A DNA stretch of 51,267 nt from Thermomonas hydrothermalis (GCF_900129205.1 NZ_FQUK01000003.1:51609-102875); one strand, 5' to 3'. Positions 19,659 through 27,797 are shown, counted from the first letter of the stretch. Numbers and translations are program-made. Notes: generated by a model from the letters alone, not told the origin.

Positions 19659-21574
19659 TGCTGCCGGAACTTGGACAGTTCGCGCTGATTCTGGCCCTGC
19701 TGGTCGCCGCCCTGCAGGCGGTGCTGCCTCTAGTGGGCGCGTGGCGCCGGCTGCCGGCGCTGATGGCCGTGGCGCGGCCGGCGGCCTACATGCAACTCAT
19801 GCTGGTCGGGCTGGCCTTTGCCGTCCTGACTCACGCCTTCGTGACCAATGATTTTTCGGTGCGCTACGTCGCCGAAAACTCCAACCGCCTGCTGCCGCTG
19901 ATCTACCGCTACACCGCCGTCTGGGGTGCCCACGAAGGCTCACTGCTGCTGTGGGCGCTGGTGCTTGCGATATGGACAGCGGCGGTCGCGCGCTTCTCCA
20001 CCGCGTTGCCGCTGCCGGTGGTGGCGCGGGTACTGGGGGTCATGGGCCTGGTGGCGCTGGGGTTTCTGGCCTTCCTGCTGTTCACTAGCAACCCGTTCGA
20101 ACGGCTGCTGCCGGCCGCGCCAGACGGCCGCGACCTCAACCCGCTGCTGCAGGATCCCGGCCTGATCATCCATCCGCCGATGCTGTACGCCGGGTATGTC
20201 GGGTTTTCCGTCCCGTTCGCCTTTGCCATCGCCGCACTGCTGGACGGCCGCCTCGACGCGCAATGGCTGCGCTGGGCACGTCCCTGGACCAACGTCGCCT
20301 GGGCGTTTTTGACCGTAGGCATCGCCATCGGCAGCTGGTGGGCTTACTACGAGTTGGGCTGGGGCGGCTGGTGGTTCTGGGACCCGGTGGAAAACGCCAG
20401 CTTTATGCCCTGGCTTGTGGGTGCCGCGCTGCTGCACTCGCAGGCCGTCACGGAAAAGCGCGGCAGTTTTGCCAGCTGGACCCTGCTGCTGGCCATTGCC
20501 GCTTTTTCGCTATCGCTGCTGGGCACCTTCCTGGTGCGCTCGGGCGTGCTGACCTCGGTGCATGCCTTTGCGGCCGACCCGGGCCGTGGTCTGTTCGTGC
20601 TGATCTTTCTTGGCCTAGTGGTGGGCGGGTCACTGGTGTTGTATGCCCTGCGCGCCCCGCAGACGGCCCCGAGGCCATTTGCCGCCGGCTCACGTGAGAC
20701 GCTGCTGCTGATCAACAACCTGCTGCTGACCACCGCCTGCGCGATGGTGCTGTTGGGCACGCTGTACCCACTGCTGGCCGATGCGCTGGCGCTGGGCAAG
20801 ATTTCGGTGGGGCCGCCCTATTTCGCACTGATGTTCACCGTGCTGATGACGCCGCTGGTGCTGTTGCTGCCGTTCGGCCCACTGACCCGCTGGCAGCGTG
20901 AACAGATGACCACCCCGCTGCGGCTGCTCTGGCCGTGGGCGGTGCTGGCGCTGGGGCTGGGTGTTCTGGCCTTTTTCCTGGCCCCGCAGGGCCGTTGGAA
21001 AACCGCGCTGGGAATCGCTGGCGCCGTCTGGGTGGGGGCTGGCACGTTGCGTTTCGTCTGGCTGCGGCTGCGCAGCAGCGGTCGCCTGACCCGGGAAATG
21101 TGGGGCATGACGCTGGCGCACCTGGGCATTGCGGTGTTCCTGATCGGCGCCCTGCTGGTGGAAGGCCTGGGCCGTCAGCACGAACGGGCCGTCAAACCTG
21201 GCGACACCGTGGCGCTGGGCGATTACCGCTTCCGCTTCGAGGGCGTAGCGCCGGTCCGTGGCCCCAACTACCAGGCTGATCGCGCCACCGTGCAGGTGCT
21301 GCGCGCAGATCAGCCGATCGCCACGCTGTATCCGGAAAAGCGTCGCTATCTGGCCGGGGGCCAGGTGATGACCGAAACCGGTATCGCCCGCAGCCTGCTG
21401 GGCGATGCCTATGTGGCCCTCGGTGAGCCGCTGGGCGGCGATGCCTGGGCCATGCGCCTGTATGTCAAACCGTTCGTCCGCTGGATCTGGGCCGGCGCAC
21501 TGCTCATGGCCCTGGGCGGCCTTGTCACCGCGACCGACCGCCGTTTCCAGCCGACCCGCAAGGAGCCTGCATGA
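19658..21574 (+). CDS. ccmF: Cytochrome c heme lyase subunit CcmF
   Basis: 638 residues, typical CcmF length, with many membrane segments. The WWD motif GWGGWWFWDPVENASFMPW (about 232-250) and conserved His residues in VWGAHEGSLLLW and IIHPPMLYAGY are seen. CcmF takes heme from CcmE and joins it to apocytochrome CXXCH motifs with CcmH and CcmI. It overlaps ccmE by 1 bp and ccmG by 4 bp. Confidence 0.97.
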   Translation: MLPELGQFALILALLVAALQAVLPLVGAWRRLPALMAVARPAAYMQLMLVGLAFAVLTHAFVTNDFSVRYVAENSNRLLPLIYRYTAVWGAHEGSLLLWALVLAIWTAAVARFSTALPLPVVARVLGVMGLVALGFLAFLLFTSNPFERLLPAAPDGRDLNPLLQDPGLIIHPPMLYAGYVGFSVPFAFAIAALLDGRLDAQWLRWARPWTNVAWAFLTVGIAIGSWWAYYELGWGGWWFWDPVENASFMPWLVGAALLHSQAVTEKRGSFASWTLLLAIAAFSLSLLGTFLVRSGVLTSVHAFAADPGRGLFVLIFLGLVVGGSLVLYALRAPQTAPRPFAAGSRETLLLINNLLLTTACAMVLLGTLYPLLADALALGKISVGPPYFALMFTVLMTPLVLLLPFGPLTRWQREQMTTPLRLLWPWAVLALGLGVLAFFLAPQGRWKTALGIAGAVWVGAGTLRFVWLRLRSSGRLTREMWGMTLAHLGIAVFLIGALLVEGLGRQHERAVKPGDTVALGDYRFRFEGVAPVRGPNYQADRATVQVLRADQPIATLYPEKRRYLAGGQVMTETGIARSLLGDAYVALGEPLGGDAWAMRLYVKPFVRWIWAGALLMALGGLVTATDRRFQPTRKEPA

Positions 21575-22116
21575 AACTGGGACGCTGGCTGCCGTTGGCC
21601 GTGTTCGCCCTGCTCGCCGCATTGCTGGCAGCGGGCGTGTGGATGAGCCGCAAACCGGATCGGGATGCCCTGCCCTCCACCCTGATCGGCAAACCCGCCC
21701 CGGCATTCGCGCTCCCGGTGCTGCACGACCCCAGTTACACGGTCAAACTGTCCGACCTGCGCGGCCAACCGTTCCTGCTCAACGTCTGGGGGAGCTGGTG
21801 CGTGGAATGCCGGGTCGAGCACCCGGCGCTGACCCGGCTGGCTGAAAGCAAACGGATCCGCGTGGTCGGCTACAACTGGAAGGACGAGCCAGCCGACGCT
21901 CTGCGCTGGCTGGAACAGTTTGGCAATCCATACATGGTGGTGCTCTCCGACGTGGACGGCCGGACGGCGCTCGACTGGGGGGTGTACGGCGCTCCGGAAA
22001 CGTTCCTGGTCGACGGCCAGGGCATCGTGCGCTGGAAACATGTGGGCCCGCTGACCGACGAGCTCATCGCCCGTGAGCTGCTGCCACTGCTGGCGCAGAT
22101 CGAGGGGGCACGATGA
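21571..22116 (+). CDS. ccmG: Thiol:disulfide interchange protein CcmG (DsbE)
   Basis: 181 residues. Membrane-anchored periplasmic thioredoxin that keeps apocytochrome c or CcmH thiols reduced. N-terminal helix (about 7-24), then a thioredoxin fold with active-site Cys77/Cys80 in WGSWCVECRVEHP and the acidic GVYGAPETFLVD loop containing the cis-Pro. The dipeptide between the cysteines is Val-Glu rather than the Pro-Thr of E. coli. It overlaps both neighbours by 4 bp. Confidence 0.96.
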   Translation: MKLGRWLPLAVFALLAALLAAGVWMSRKPDRDALPSTLIGKPAPAFALPVLHDPSYTVKLSDLRGQPFLLNVWGSWCVECRVEHPALTRLAESKRIRVVGYNWKDEPADALRWLEQFGNPYMVVLSDVDGRTALDWGVYGAPETFLVDGQGIVRWKHVGPLTDELIARELLPLLAQIEGAR

Positions 22117-22556
22117 GCCGCCTGCTGCTTGCCGCCCTGCTGTGGCTGGCCGCACTGCCGGCATTTGCCCAGGCCCGGCAGCAGGACGATGCCGCGCCCC
22201 TGCAGTTTCGTGATGCCGCAGAAGAAGCCCGCTTTCACGCGCTGACCGAACAACTGCGCTGCGTGATGTGCCAAAACCAGTCGCTGGCCGACTCCAATGC
22301 CCTGATCGCGCTGCAACTGCGCCGCGAAGTGCTTGCGCTGATGCGGGCCGGCAAAAGCGACGAAGACATCCAACGCTACCTGGTGCAGCGCTACGGCGAG
22401 TTCGTCCTCTATAAGCCCCGCCTGAGCGGCCGCACCCTGCTGCTATGGGCCGGCCCGGTGCTGGTTCTTTTAGCCGGTGCCGGTGTCGTGGCGGCGCTGG
22501 TGCGGCGACGGCGACAGGCCGATCCGATCCCCGAAGACCCATCGCAGGAGTGGTGA
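22113..22556 (+). CDS. ccmH: Cytochrome c maturation protein CcmH (CcmL-type)
   Basis: 147 residues: signal peptide (about 1-20, ending PAFAQA), a three-helix periplasmic domain with redox pair Cys50/Cys53 in LRCVMCQNQSLADSN, and one C-terminal membrane helix (about 108-128). It reduces or holds the apocytochrome CXXCH cysteines. It is the short form; the TPR part that E. coli fuses to CcmH is the separate downstream ccmI. Its stop overlaps ccmI by one base. Confidence 0.95.
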   Translation: MSRLLLAALLWLAALPAFAQARQQDDAAPLQFRDAAEEARFHALTEQLRCVMCQNQSLADSNALIALQLRREVLALMRAGKSDEDIQRYLVQRYGEFVLYKPRLSGRTLLLWAGPVLVLLAGAGVVAALVRRRRQADPIPEDPSQEW

Positions 22557-23551
22557 TGGCGGCCTTTATCGTCATTGCGCTTGCCCTGAGCCTGCTCGCT
22601 CTGGCCACCGTGTTGCGGCCACTGTGGCGTGACGCACGCCCGCTGGCGCTGGGCACCGGCCTGGTTGCATTGCTATCGGCTGGCCTGTTGTACCTGCTGC
22701 TGGGCGCACCGCAGGCGCTCGATCCGGCCAACCGCCGGGCACCGGCCACCTTGCAGGAGGCCGTGGCCCAACTGCAGGCGGCGCTGGAACGCAATCCGCA
22801 ACAACCGGAAGGCTGGGCCCTGCTAGGCCAGGCCTACCTGCGCCTGGGCGACGCCACCCGCGCCATGCAGGCGCTGGCGCGGGCCGCCCGCCTGACACCC
22901 AGCAACCCGGACATCCTGACCGACGCCGCACAGGCACGTGCACTGGCCGACCCGGCCCACCGCTTCGACGCGCAGGCAGTGGCGCTGCTCGAATCCGCCC
23001 TGGCGCACAACCCTGGCCATCAGCGTGCCCGCTGGTATCTGGGCGTGGCGCAGCGGCAGGCCGGTCGGAACGCCGAGGCAGCCGCGACCTGGGCCCCCTT
23101 GCTGACCCAGGTCGATGCCACCACCGCCGCCAGCCTGCGGCAGGAGATCAATGCCGCGCGCACCGAGGCCGGGCTGCCGCCACTGCCACCCCCCGTCGCA
23201 CCCGCCGACCTGGTCACCGTGCAGGTCGTGTTGGATCCGGCCCTGGCGGTGCAGGCGCGACGTTCGCCCGCAAGCGCAGTGTTCGTCATCGCCCGCGAAG
23301 TCGGCGGCCCGCCAATGCCCGTGGCGGTCCAGAAACACCAGTTGCAGGAACTGCCCCTGACCGTCACGCTCAGCGATGCCGACAGCCCGATGCCGACCCG
23401 CACGCTCTCCCAGCTGCGTGAAGTCGAACTGCTGGCCCGGCTTTCGGCCAGCGGCCAGGCCATCCGCCAGCCAGGCGACCTGGAATCGCCGCCGGTACGC
23501 GTGCGCCTGCCGGCAACCGGGCCGGTGACACTGCGCATCCAGGCGCCCTGA
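22556..23551 (+). CDS. ccmI: Cytochrome c biogenesis protein CcmI (TPR)
   Basis: 331 residues. Two N-terminal membrane helices (about 2-20 and 32-50) are followed by TPR-like repeats (about 65-200, with EGWALLGQAYLRLGDATRAM) and a C-terminal beta domain with ALAVQARRSPASAVFVIAREVGGPPMP, split by family as ALAVQARR and FVIAREVGGPPMPVAV. CcmI chaperones apocytochrome c to the CcmF-CcmH lyase. The ATG overlaps the ccmH stop (TGATG); earlier codons are open but lie inside ccmH. It closes the ccm operon. Confidence 0.93.
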   Translation: MAAFIVIALALSLLALATVLRPLWRDARPLALGTGLVALLSAGLLYLLLGAPQALDPANRRAPATLQEAVAQLQAALERNPQQPEGWALLGQAYLRLGDATRAMQALARAARLTPSNPDILTDAAQARALADPAHRFDAQAVALLESALAHNPGHQRARWYLGVAQRQAGRNAEAAATWAPLLTQVDATTAASLRQEINAARTEAGLPPLPPPVAPADLVTVQVVLDPALAVQARRSPASAVFVIAREVGGPPMPVAVQKHQLQELPLTVTLSDADSPMPTRTLSQLREVELLARLSASGQAIRQPGDLESPPVRVRLPATGPVTLRIQAP

Positions 23552-23617
23552 TCCAGACGTACGCGCACAGACCACGCGCCCCGCACATACCCTTATTCCC
23601 AACCGGAATGACCCAGC

Positions 23618-23646
23618 CAGACGTGGCAGGCGATCATGCCCGTCTG
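23618..23646 (+). promoter_or_regulatory. Hairpin in the leader of the serine O-succinyltransferase gene
   Basis: CAGACG-t-GGCA (18-28) pairs with TGCC-CGTCTG (37-46): a 10-bp stem with one bulged base and an 8-nt loop, ending 18 bp before the ATG at 23665. No T-run follows. It could be a ccm-operon transcript end or a leader control element; nothing matches a riboswitch I know. Confidence 0.4.
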
Positions 23647-23664
23647 CCATTCTCCACCTCACCC

Positions 23665-24816
23665 ATGAGCGAGCACATCCCGCCCGGAACCGCCTGGTAC
23701 AGCCTGCCCTCGCCGTTTCCCATGAAGCGCGGCGGGCAGCTGCATGGAGCGCGGCTAGCGTATGAAACCTGGGGCCGGCTCAATGCCGATGCCTCCAATG
23801 CCATCCTGATCCTGCCGGGGATGTCGCCCGATGCCCATGCTGCGCACAGCGAGGCAGATCCCCGCCCCGGCTGGTGGGACTGGATGATCGGCCCTGGCAA
23901 GCCGATCGACACCCGCCGCTGGTTCGTGGTCTGCGTCAACCCTCTGGGCAGCTGCAAAGGCAGCACCGGGCCGGCCTCGATCGACCCCGCCACTGGCCAG
24001 CCCTACCGACTGCGCTTCCCCGAACTGTCCATTGAGGACATGGCCGATGCCGCATCACACCTGGTGCGTGGACTCGGCATCACCCAACTGGCCTGCGTGG
24101 TGGGCAACTCGATGGGGGGCATGGCCGCGCTGGCACTGCTGGCCCGCCATCCAGGCATCGCCCGCAGCCACGTCAATATCTGCGGTGCGGCGCGCGCGCT
24201 GCCGTTTTCCATCGCCATCCGCTCGCTGCAACGCGAGGCGATCCGGCTCGATCCACACTGGAACGACGGCCAGTACGACGACCAGGCCTACCCCGAAACC
24301 GGCATGCGCATCGCCCGCAAGCTGGGGGTGATCACCTACCGTTCGGCCCTGGAATGGGATGGCCGCTTCGGCCGGGTTCGGCTGGATCCCGAACAGCGCG
24401 ACGACGACACCCCCTTCGGGCTGGAGTTCGAAGTCGAACGCTACCTGGAAGGCCACGCCCGGCGCTTCGTCCGCGCATTCGACCCCAACAGTTATCTCTA
24501 TCTCAGCCGCTCGATGGACTGGTTCGACCTGGGCGAATCCCACGGCGGCGATGTCCACGCCGTACTTGCCACCCTGACCGGCCTGCGCCAGGCCCTGGTC
24601 ATCGGCGTCAAAACCGACATCCTGTTCCCGATCCAGCAACAGGAAGAAATCGCCGCCGGCCTGCGCAGCGCCGGCTGTCAGACCCGCTTCCTGGCGATGC
24701 CCTCACCACAGGGGCACGACGCCTTCCTGGTGGACGAAGCCCGCTTCGGCCCGGCCCTGGCAGAGTTCCTGCACACCGTGCCGCTGCACGCCCACGACCC
24801 TGGTAAGGTTGCCTGA
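23665..24816 (+). CDS. Serine O-succinyltransferase (MetX-like alpha/beta hydrolase)
   Basis: 383 residues of the MetX family. Catalytic triad: Ser149 in VVGNSMGGM, Asp318 in VKTDILFP, His351 in SPQGHDAF. The family was split by substrate; proteins of Xanthomonas relatives with MSEHIPPGT-like starts, GNSMGGM and SHVNICGAARALPFSIAIR were shown to succinylate L-serine for cysteine synthesis rather than to acylate homoserine. The match to my recollection of the Xanthomonas enzyme is close through most of its length, so I prefer that function; homoserine O-succinyl- or acetyltransferase (metX) is the alternative. The start at 23665 matches that family; codons from 23608 are open. No clear RBS. 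Confidence 0.82.
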   Translation: MSEHIPPGTAWYSLPSPFPMKRGGQLHGARLAYETWGRLNADASNAILILPGMSPDAHAAHSEADPRPGWWDWMIGPGKPIDTRRWFVVCVNPLGSCKGSTGPASIDPATGQPYRLRFPELSIEDMADAASHLVRGLGITQLACVVGNSMGGMAALALLARHPGIARSHVNICGAARALPFSIAIRSLQREAIRLDPHWNDGQYDDQAYPETGMRIARKLGVITYRSALEWDGRFGRVRLDPEQRDDDTPFGLEFEVERYLEGHARRFVRAFDPNSYLYLSRSMDWFDLGESHGGDVHAVLATLTGLRQALVIGVKTDILFPIQQQEEIAAGLRSAGCQTRFLAMPSPQGHDAFLVDEARFGPALAEFLHTVPLHAHDPGKVA

Positions 24817-24835
24817 GCGCAGACTCAGGTATACT
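24809..24835 (+). promoter_or_regulatory. Putative tRNA-Leu promoter
   Basis: TTGCCT (24809-24814), a short 15-nt spacer and TATACT (24830-24835) precede tRNA-Leu by 10 nt. The -35 box lies in the end of the preceding gene. The spacer contains half of an inverted repeat CCTGAG/CTCAGG (24812-24829). Confidence 0.5.
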
Positions 24836-24845
24836 GCGCGCCCGC

Positions 24846-24932
24846 GCCGGAGTGGCGGAATTGGTAGACGCAGCGGACTCAAAATCCGCCGCCCTTAAAA
24901 GCGTGTGGGTTCGAGTCCCACCTCCGGCACCA
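24846..24932 (+). tRNA. tRNA-Leu (anticodon CAA)
   Basis: 87 nt including encoded CCA. Acceptor arms GCCGGAG (24846-24852) and CTCCGGC (24922-24928) pair fully. The D-loop has TTGGTAGACG, the anticodon loop is CTCAAAA between GCGGA and TCCGC, a long variable arm marks the class II tRNA, and the T-loop is GTTCGAGTC. Anticodon CAA reads UUG codons. Confidence 0.97.
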
Positions 24933-24939
24933 GCATGCA

Positions 24940-24961
24940 CCCCCGCCCTGCGGGGGTTTTT
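24940..24961 (+). terminator. Rho-independent terminator of tRNA-Leu
   Basis: CCCCCGC (24940-24946), loop CCT, GCGGGGG (24950-24956), then TTTTT (24957-24961). It begins 8 nt after the tRNA CCA end. Confidence 0.9.
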
Positions 24962-25019
24962 CATATGTCGGCCTTGCCCGGCATGCTTGATTCCGATTTT
25001 GCATACCGAAATACCTGGA

Positions 25020-25049
25020 TGTGATCACAGGCGGTAAAGGCGGTAGACT
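25020..25049 (+). promoter_or_regulatory. Promoter region with TGTGATCACA palindrome
   Basis: A perfect 10-bp palindrome TGTGATCACA (25020-25029) lies where the -35 box would fall relative to TAGACT (25044-25049), with GGCGGTA repeated twice between them. The ATG at 25056 is 7 nt after the -10, so the transcript would be leaderless or nearly so. The palindrome could be an operator; it lacks the 6-nt spacer of a CRP/Clp site. Confidence 0.4.
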
Positions 25050-25055
25050 CCGCGC

Positions 25056-25661
25056 ATGCACACCGCCACTGCCGCTGCTGATCTGCCGTACACCGAGTTT
25101 CCGGGCTGCGCTCGCTTCTACGCCCTGCTGGATGCCGCCGTGGCGCTGGGCACGCCCGAGGCCGTCACCGATGCACTGCGCCAGGCGCTGATCACGCTGA
25201 TCCACGACCCCTCCATCCGCCTGCCCGACGCGGTTCGCCAGCCCGTCGCCGGGCACTACGCCCGCCGTGAGCTCTACCGCAGCCCGCGCTACGGTTACAG
25301 CGTGGTGGCGATGACCTGGGGGCCGGGTCAGAGCACCCCCTTGCACGACCACGACGGCCGCTGGTGCGTGGAGGGCGTCTGGGAAGGCGAGCTGGAAGTC
25401 AGCCGCTACGAGCTGATCGACAGCGACGGCGAACGCGCCCGCTTCTACCTTGCCGAAACCCTGCGGGCTGCCCCCGGCAGCGCCGGCAGCCTGATTCCAC
25501 CGCACGAATACCACATCCTGCGCAACCCGCACGACGACGCGGTGGCCGTGTCGGTGCACGTGTACCAGGCGCCACTGATGCAGTGCGCCCGGTTCCATCA
25601 CGACCAGGACGACTGGTACGTGCGCGAGCAGTCCTGCCTGATGACCGACACCATCGACTGA
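25056..25661 (+). CDS. Cysteine-dioxygenase-family thiol dioxygenase
   Basis: 201 residues, cupin fold. Metal ligands His97 and His99 (LHDHDGRWC) plus His150 or His153 (IPPHEYHIL) form the three-His iron site of thiol dioxygenases. The Ser-His-Tyr triad is seen as S166-V-H168-V-Y170. Cys104 is exactly five residues after the second His, the place of the Cys that cross-links to Tyr in animal cysteine dioxygenase; many bacterial enzymes have Gly there. It probably oxidises cysteine to cysteine sulfinate; 3-mercaptopropionate is the alternative substrate. It follows a serine O-succinyltransferase-like gene by one tRNA. Confidence 0.83.
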   Translation: MHTATAAADLPYTEFPGCARFYALLDAAVALGTPEAVTDALRQALITLIHDPSIRLPDAVRQPVAGHYARRELYRSPRYGYSVVAMTWGPGQSTPLHDHDGRWCVEGVWEGELEVSRYELIDSDGERARFYLAETLRAAPGSAGSLIPPHEYHILRNPHDDAVAVSVHVYQAPLMQCARFHHDQDDWYVREQSCLMTDTID

Positions 25662-25662
25662 T

Positions 25663-25716
25663 CCGCGGCATCGTCCTTCAGCGTGTCGCCCCAAGACGAC
25701 ACGCTGGCTGCCGCGG
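25663..25716. repeat. Long two-part hairpin after the dioxygenase gene
   Basis: Outer arms CCGCGGCA (25663-25670) and TGCCGCGG (25709-25716) enclose inner arms CAGCGTGTCG (25679-25688) and CGACACGCTG (25697-25706) with an 8-nt loop. No T-run follows on either strand, so it is not a standard terminator; it may protect the 3' end. The rest of the 262-bp gap to 25923 shows no gene or clear promoter. Confidence 0.6.
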
Positions 25717-25923
25717 TCGCGTGCGCCTGCTGCGGCACACCAGACCGCGCAATCACGCACCTATCGGCTGCCAGCATGCGCCAAACGCCGTGTGTTCGGC
25801 GTGATACCTCGTGCAAGCGCCAAGGTCGCCTGCACTTCGTCACCGCCGCTTCATTCCACCGACACGCAGCGGTCATGGCCTGCCGCGATGCTGTGCAGCA
25901 TCGGCCACCGGCGAGTACCGGCG

Positions 25924-27072
25924 ATGCGCTACACCCTCGTCACCGAGACGTATCCACCTGAAGTGAACGGGGTGGCATTGACCGTACAAAGCCTGGCACA
26001 GGGACTGCAAGCACGCAGCCATGAGGTGCATTTGGTGCGCCCTCGCCAACCAGGAGACAGCGCCGCCCCTGCCAATACGCTACTCGTGCCGGGCGCGGCG
26101 CTACCGCGCTACCCCGGCCTGCGCTTCGGACTGCCGGCCACGCGCCGTCTGTTGCGGCACTGGCAGCAACAACGACCGCACGCGATCTATGTGGCCACCG
26201 AAGGCCCGCTGGGATGGTCGGCACTGCGTGCGGCACGCCGACTCGGCATTCCAGTCGCCAGCGGTTTCCATACCCGCTTCGATGACTACATGCGCAGCTA
26301 TGGGGCACCGTGGCTGCAAGGGACGGCGTTGCGCTGGATGCGCCATTTTCATAACTCTGCCCAGGCCACGCTGGTACCGACCGACGAGTTGCAGGGCTTC
26401 CTGCAACACCATGGCTTTCGCCATGTTGTCCTGCTGCCGCGCGCGGTGGACACACACCTGTTCGATCCGGCACGTCGGGATCCCGCTCTACGCGCCACGT
26501 GGGGAGTGGACGAAAGCGCACTGGTCGTTCTCTATGTCGGTCGCATCGCAGCCGAGAAGAATCTGCCGCTGGCGGTCCAGGCGTTCCGTGCCATCCAGCA
26601 CCAGTGCCCACAGGCGCGCTTCGTCTGGATCGGCGATGGCCCACAACGCGGGGCGCTGCAACGGAATAACCCGGACTTCATCTTCTGCGGTACCCAGTGC
26701 GGCGAAGCCTTGGCCCGCCATTTCGCCAGTGGCGATCTGTTCCTGTTTCCCAGCACCACCGACACCTTCGGTAATGTCGTTCTGGAATCACTCTCCAGCG
26801 GAGTTCCGGTGGTGGCGTTCGATCAGGGGGCCGCACGCCAGTGGGTGCAATCCGGTGTGCAGGGGGCTACCGTGGCCAGAGATGATGAGGCCGGGTTCAT
26901 CATCGCCGCCGTGCGGCTGGCCACTGATACGCCGTTGCGCAACAGAATGCGCGCCGCTTGCCGGGCCACTGTGGCGAGCCTGCATCCGGCCCAGGTCGCC
27001 ACCGCCTTCGATCACCTGCTGCATACGTTGGCCACCGGGAGCACCGCCGATGCCATCCCCTCCCTCTCCTGA
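25924..27072 (+). CDS. GT4-family glycosyltransferase
   Basis: 382 residues, GT-B fold. The N-terminal domain begins MRYTLVTETYPPEVNGVA, the pattern of GT4 enzymes that glycosylate lipids. The C-terminal donor domain has VLYVGRIAAEKNLPLAVQAF (about 200-219) and the nucleotide-sugar motif as Asp-x7-Glu in TDTFGNVVLESLSSG. The sugar and acceptor cannot be told; relatives make glycolipids or add mannose or glucose to lipid carriers. The start at 25924 is the Met of the first strand. It overlaps the PAP2 gene by 23 bp, which suggests a two-gene lipid-modifying unit. Confidence 0.85.
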   Translation: MRYTLVTETYPPEVNGVALTVQSLAQGLQARSHEVHLVRPRQPGDSAAPANTLLVPGAALPRYPGLRFGLPATRRLLRHWQQQRPHAIYVATEGPLGWSALRAARRLGIPVASGFHTRFDDYMRSYGAPWLQGTALRWMRHFHNSAQATLVPTDELQGFLQHHGFRHVVLLPRAVDTHLFDPARRDPALRATWGVDESALVVLYVGRIAAEKNLPLAVQAFRAIQHQCPQARFVWIGDGPQRGALQRNNPDFIFCGTQCGEALARHFASGDLFLFPSTTDTFGNVVLESLSSGVPVVAFDQGAARQWVQSGVQGATVARDDEAGFIIAAVRLATDTPLRNRMRAACRATVASLHPAQVATAFDHLLHTLATGSTADAIPSLS

Positions 27073-27601
27073 ACGTCTTGCCGCCGTCGAGCATCACTGG
27101 TGTCTGCGCGCCAATACGCTCTGCGCCCGGCGCCTGCCGCTGCATTACTTCGCCACTGTCAGTCGGCTTGGCGATGGCGGCTTCTGGTATGGACTGATGG
27201 TGCTGCTGGTGCTGACAGATGGCCTGGATGGACTGCGTGCCAGCCTCCATCTGGCCGCGACCGGGCTGGTCGCGCTCCTGCTGTACACATGCCTCAAGCG
27301 CTGGACACGGCGACCACGACCTTTCGCCCGGGATCTTCGTATCCGCGCCTGGGTGGCGCCATTGGACGAGTTCAGCTTCCCGTCCGGACACACGCTGCAT
27401 GCCGTCGCCTTCAGCGTGGTGGCCATTGCGTATTACCCCGGGTTGGCCTGGCTGCTGGTCCCGTTTACCGCAAGCGTCGCGGTCTCCCGGGTGGTGCTGG
27501 GCCTGCACTATCCCAGTGACGTGCTGGCCGCCACGGGCCTAGGCGGTGGGCTGGCCCTGACCTCGCTTTGGCTGGCCGAGACGGGCAGCGGGCTGATTTG
27601 A
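27050..27601 (+). CDS. PAP2-family membrane phosphatase
   Basis: 183 residues with several membrane helices. The three acid-phosphatase motifs are intact: KRWTRRPRP (Lys83, Arg88 or Arg90, Pro91), FPSGH (His114), and SRVVLGLHYPSDVLA (Arg147, His153, Asp157). Such enzymes dephosphorylate phosphatidate, phosphatidylglycerol phosphate or undecaprenyl diphosphate at the membrane. The start at 27050 overlaps the glycosyltransferase by 23 bp. A transcript ending here is possible, but the 196-bp gap to 27797 shows no terminator; it holds a TACAAT box for the next gene. Confidence 0.86.
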   Translation: MPSPPSPERLAAVEHHWCLRANTLCARRLPLHYFATVSRLGDGGFWYGLMVLLVLTDGLDGLRASLHLAATGLVALLLYTCLKRWTRRPRPFARDLRIRAWVAPLDEFSFPSGHTLHAVAFSVVAIAYYPGLAWLLVPFTASVAVSRVVLGLHYPSDVLAATGLGGGLALTSLWLAETGSGLI

Positions 27602-27755
27602 TCGGGACGCTGTGAAATCCACCTGCCAGGACACCGCCTGGCCACGCCACATACAGCGCACACCTTGCGCTGCGTCGGCCCCGCAATCGCCTGCGCGTCT
27701 GTCGGGCACTCAGCCACCCGTGCAAGTGCAACCACTGGTTCGCTCAACGCTTCTT

Positions 27756-27761
27756 TACAAT
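27756..27761 (+). promoter_or_regulatory. -10 box before the SDR gene
   Basis: TTTACAATGCC with TACAAT at 27756-27761, 36 bp before the ATG at 27798. No good -35 is seen. It is one of several TACAATGC boxes in this window. Confidence 0.45.
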
Positions 27762-27797
27762 GCCGACATCCCACGTGCACACCCCGAGGATGTCTCG

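Noticed and set aside
23552-23664. SAM- or SAH-type riboswitch before the MetX-like gene
   Set aside because: The 113-bp leader holds one simple hairpin and none of the conserved core bases I know for these switches.
24846-24932. tRNA-Leu as an integration site of a mobile element
   Set aside because: No integrase and no repeat of the tRNA 3' end is seen in the following 4 kb.
25020-25029. CRP/Clp-type binding site
   Set aside because: TGTGA and TCACA abut directly; the regulator needs six bases between the half sites.
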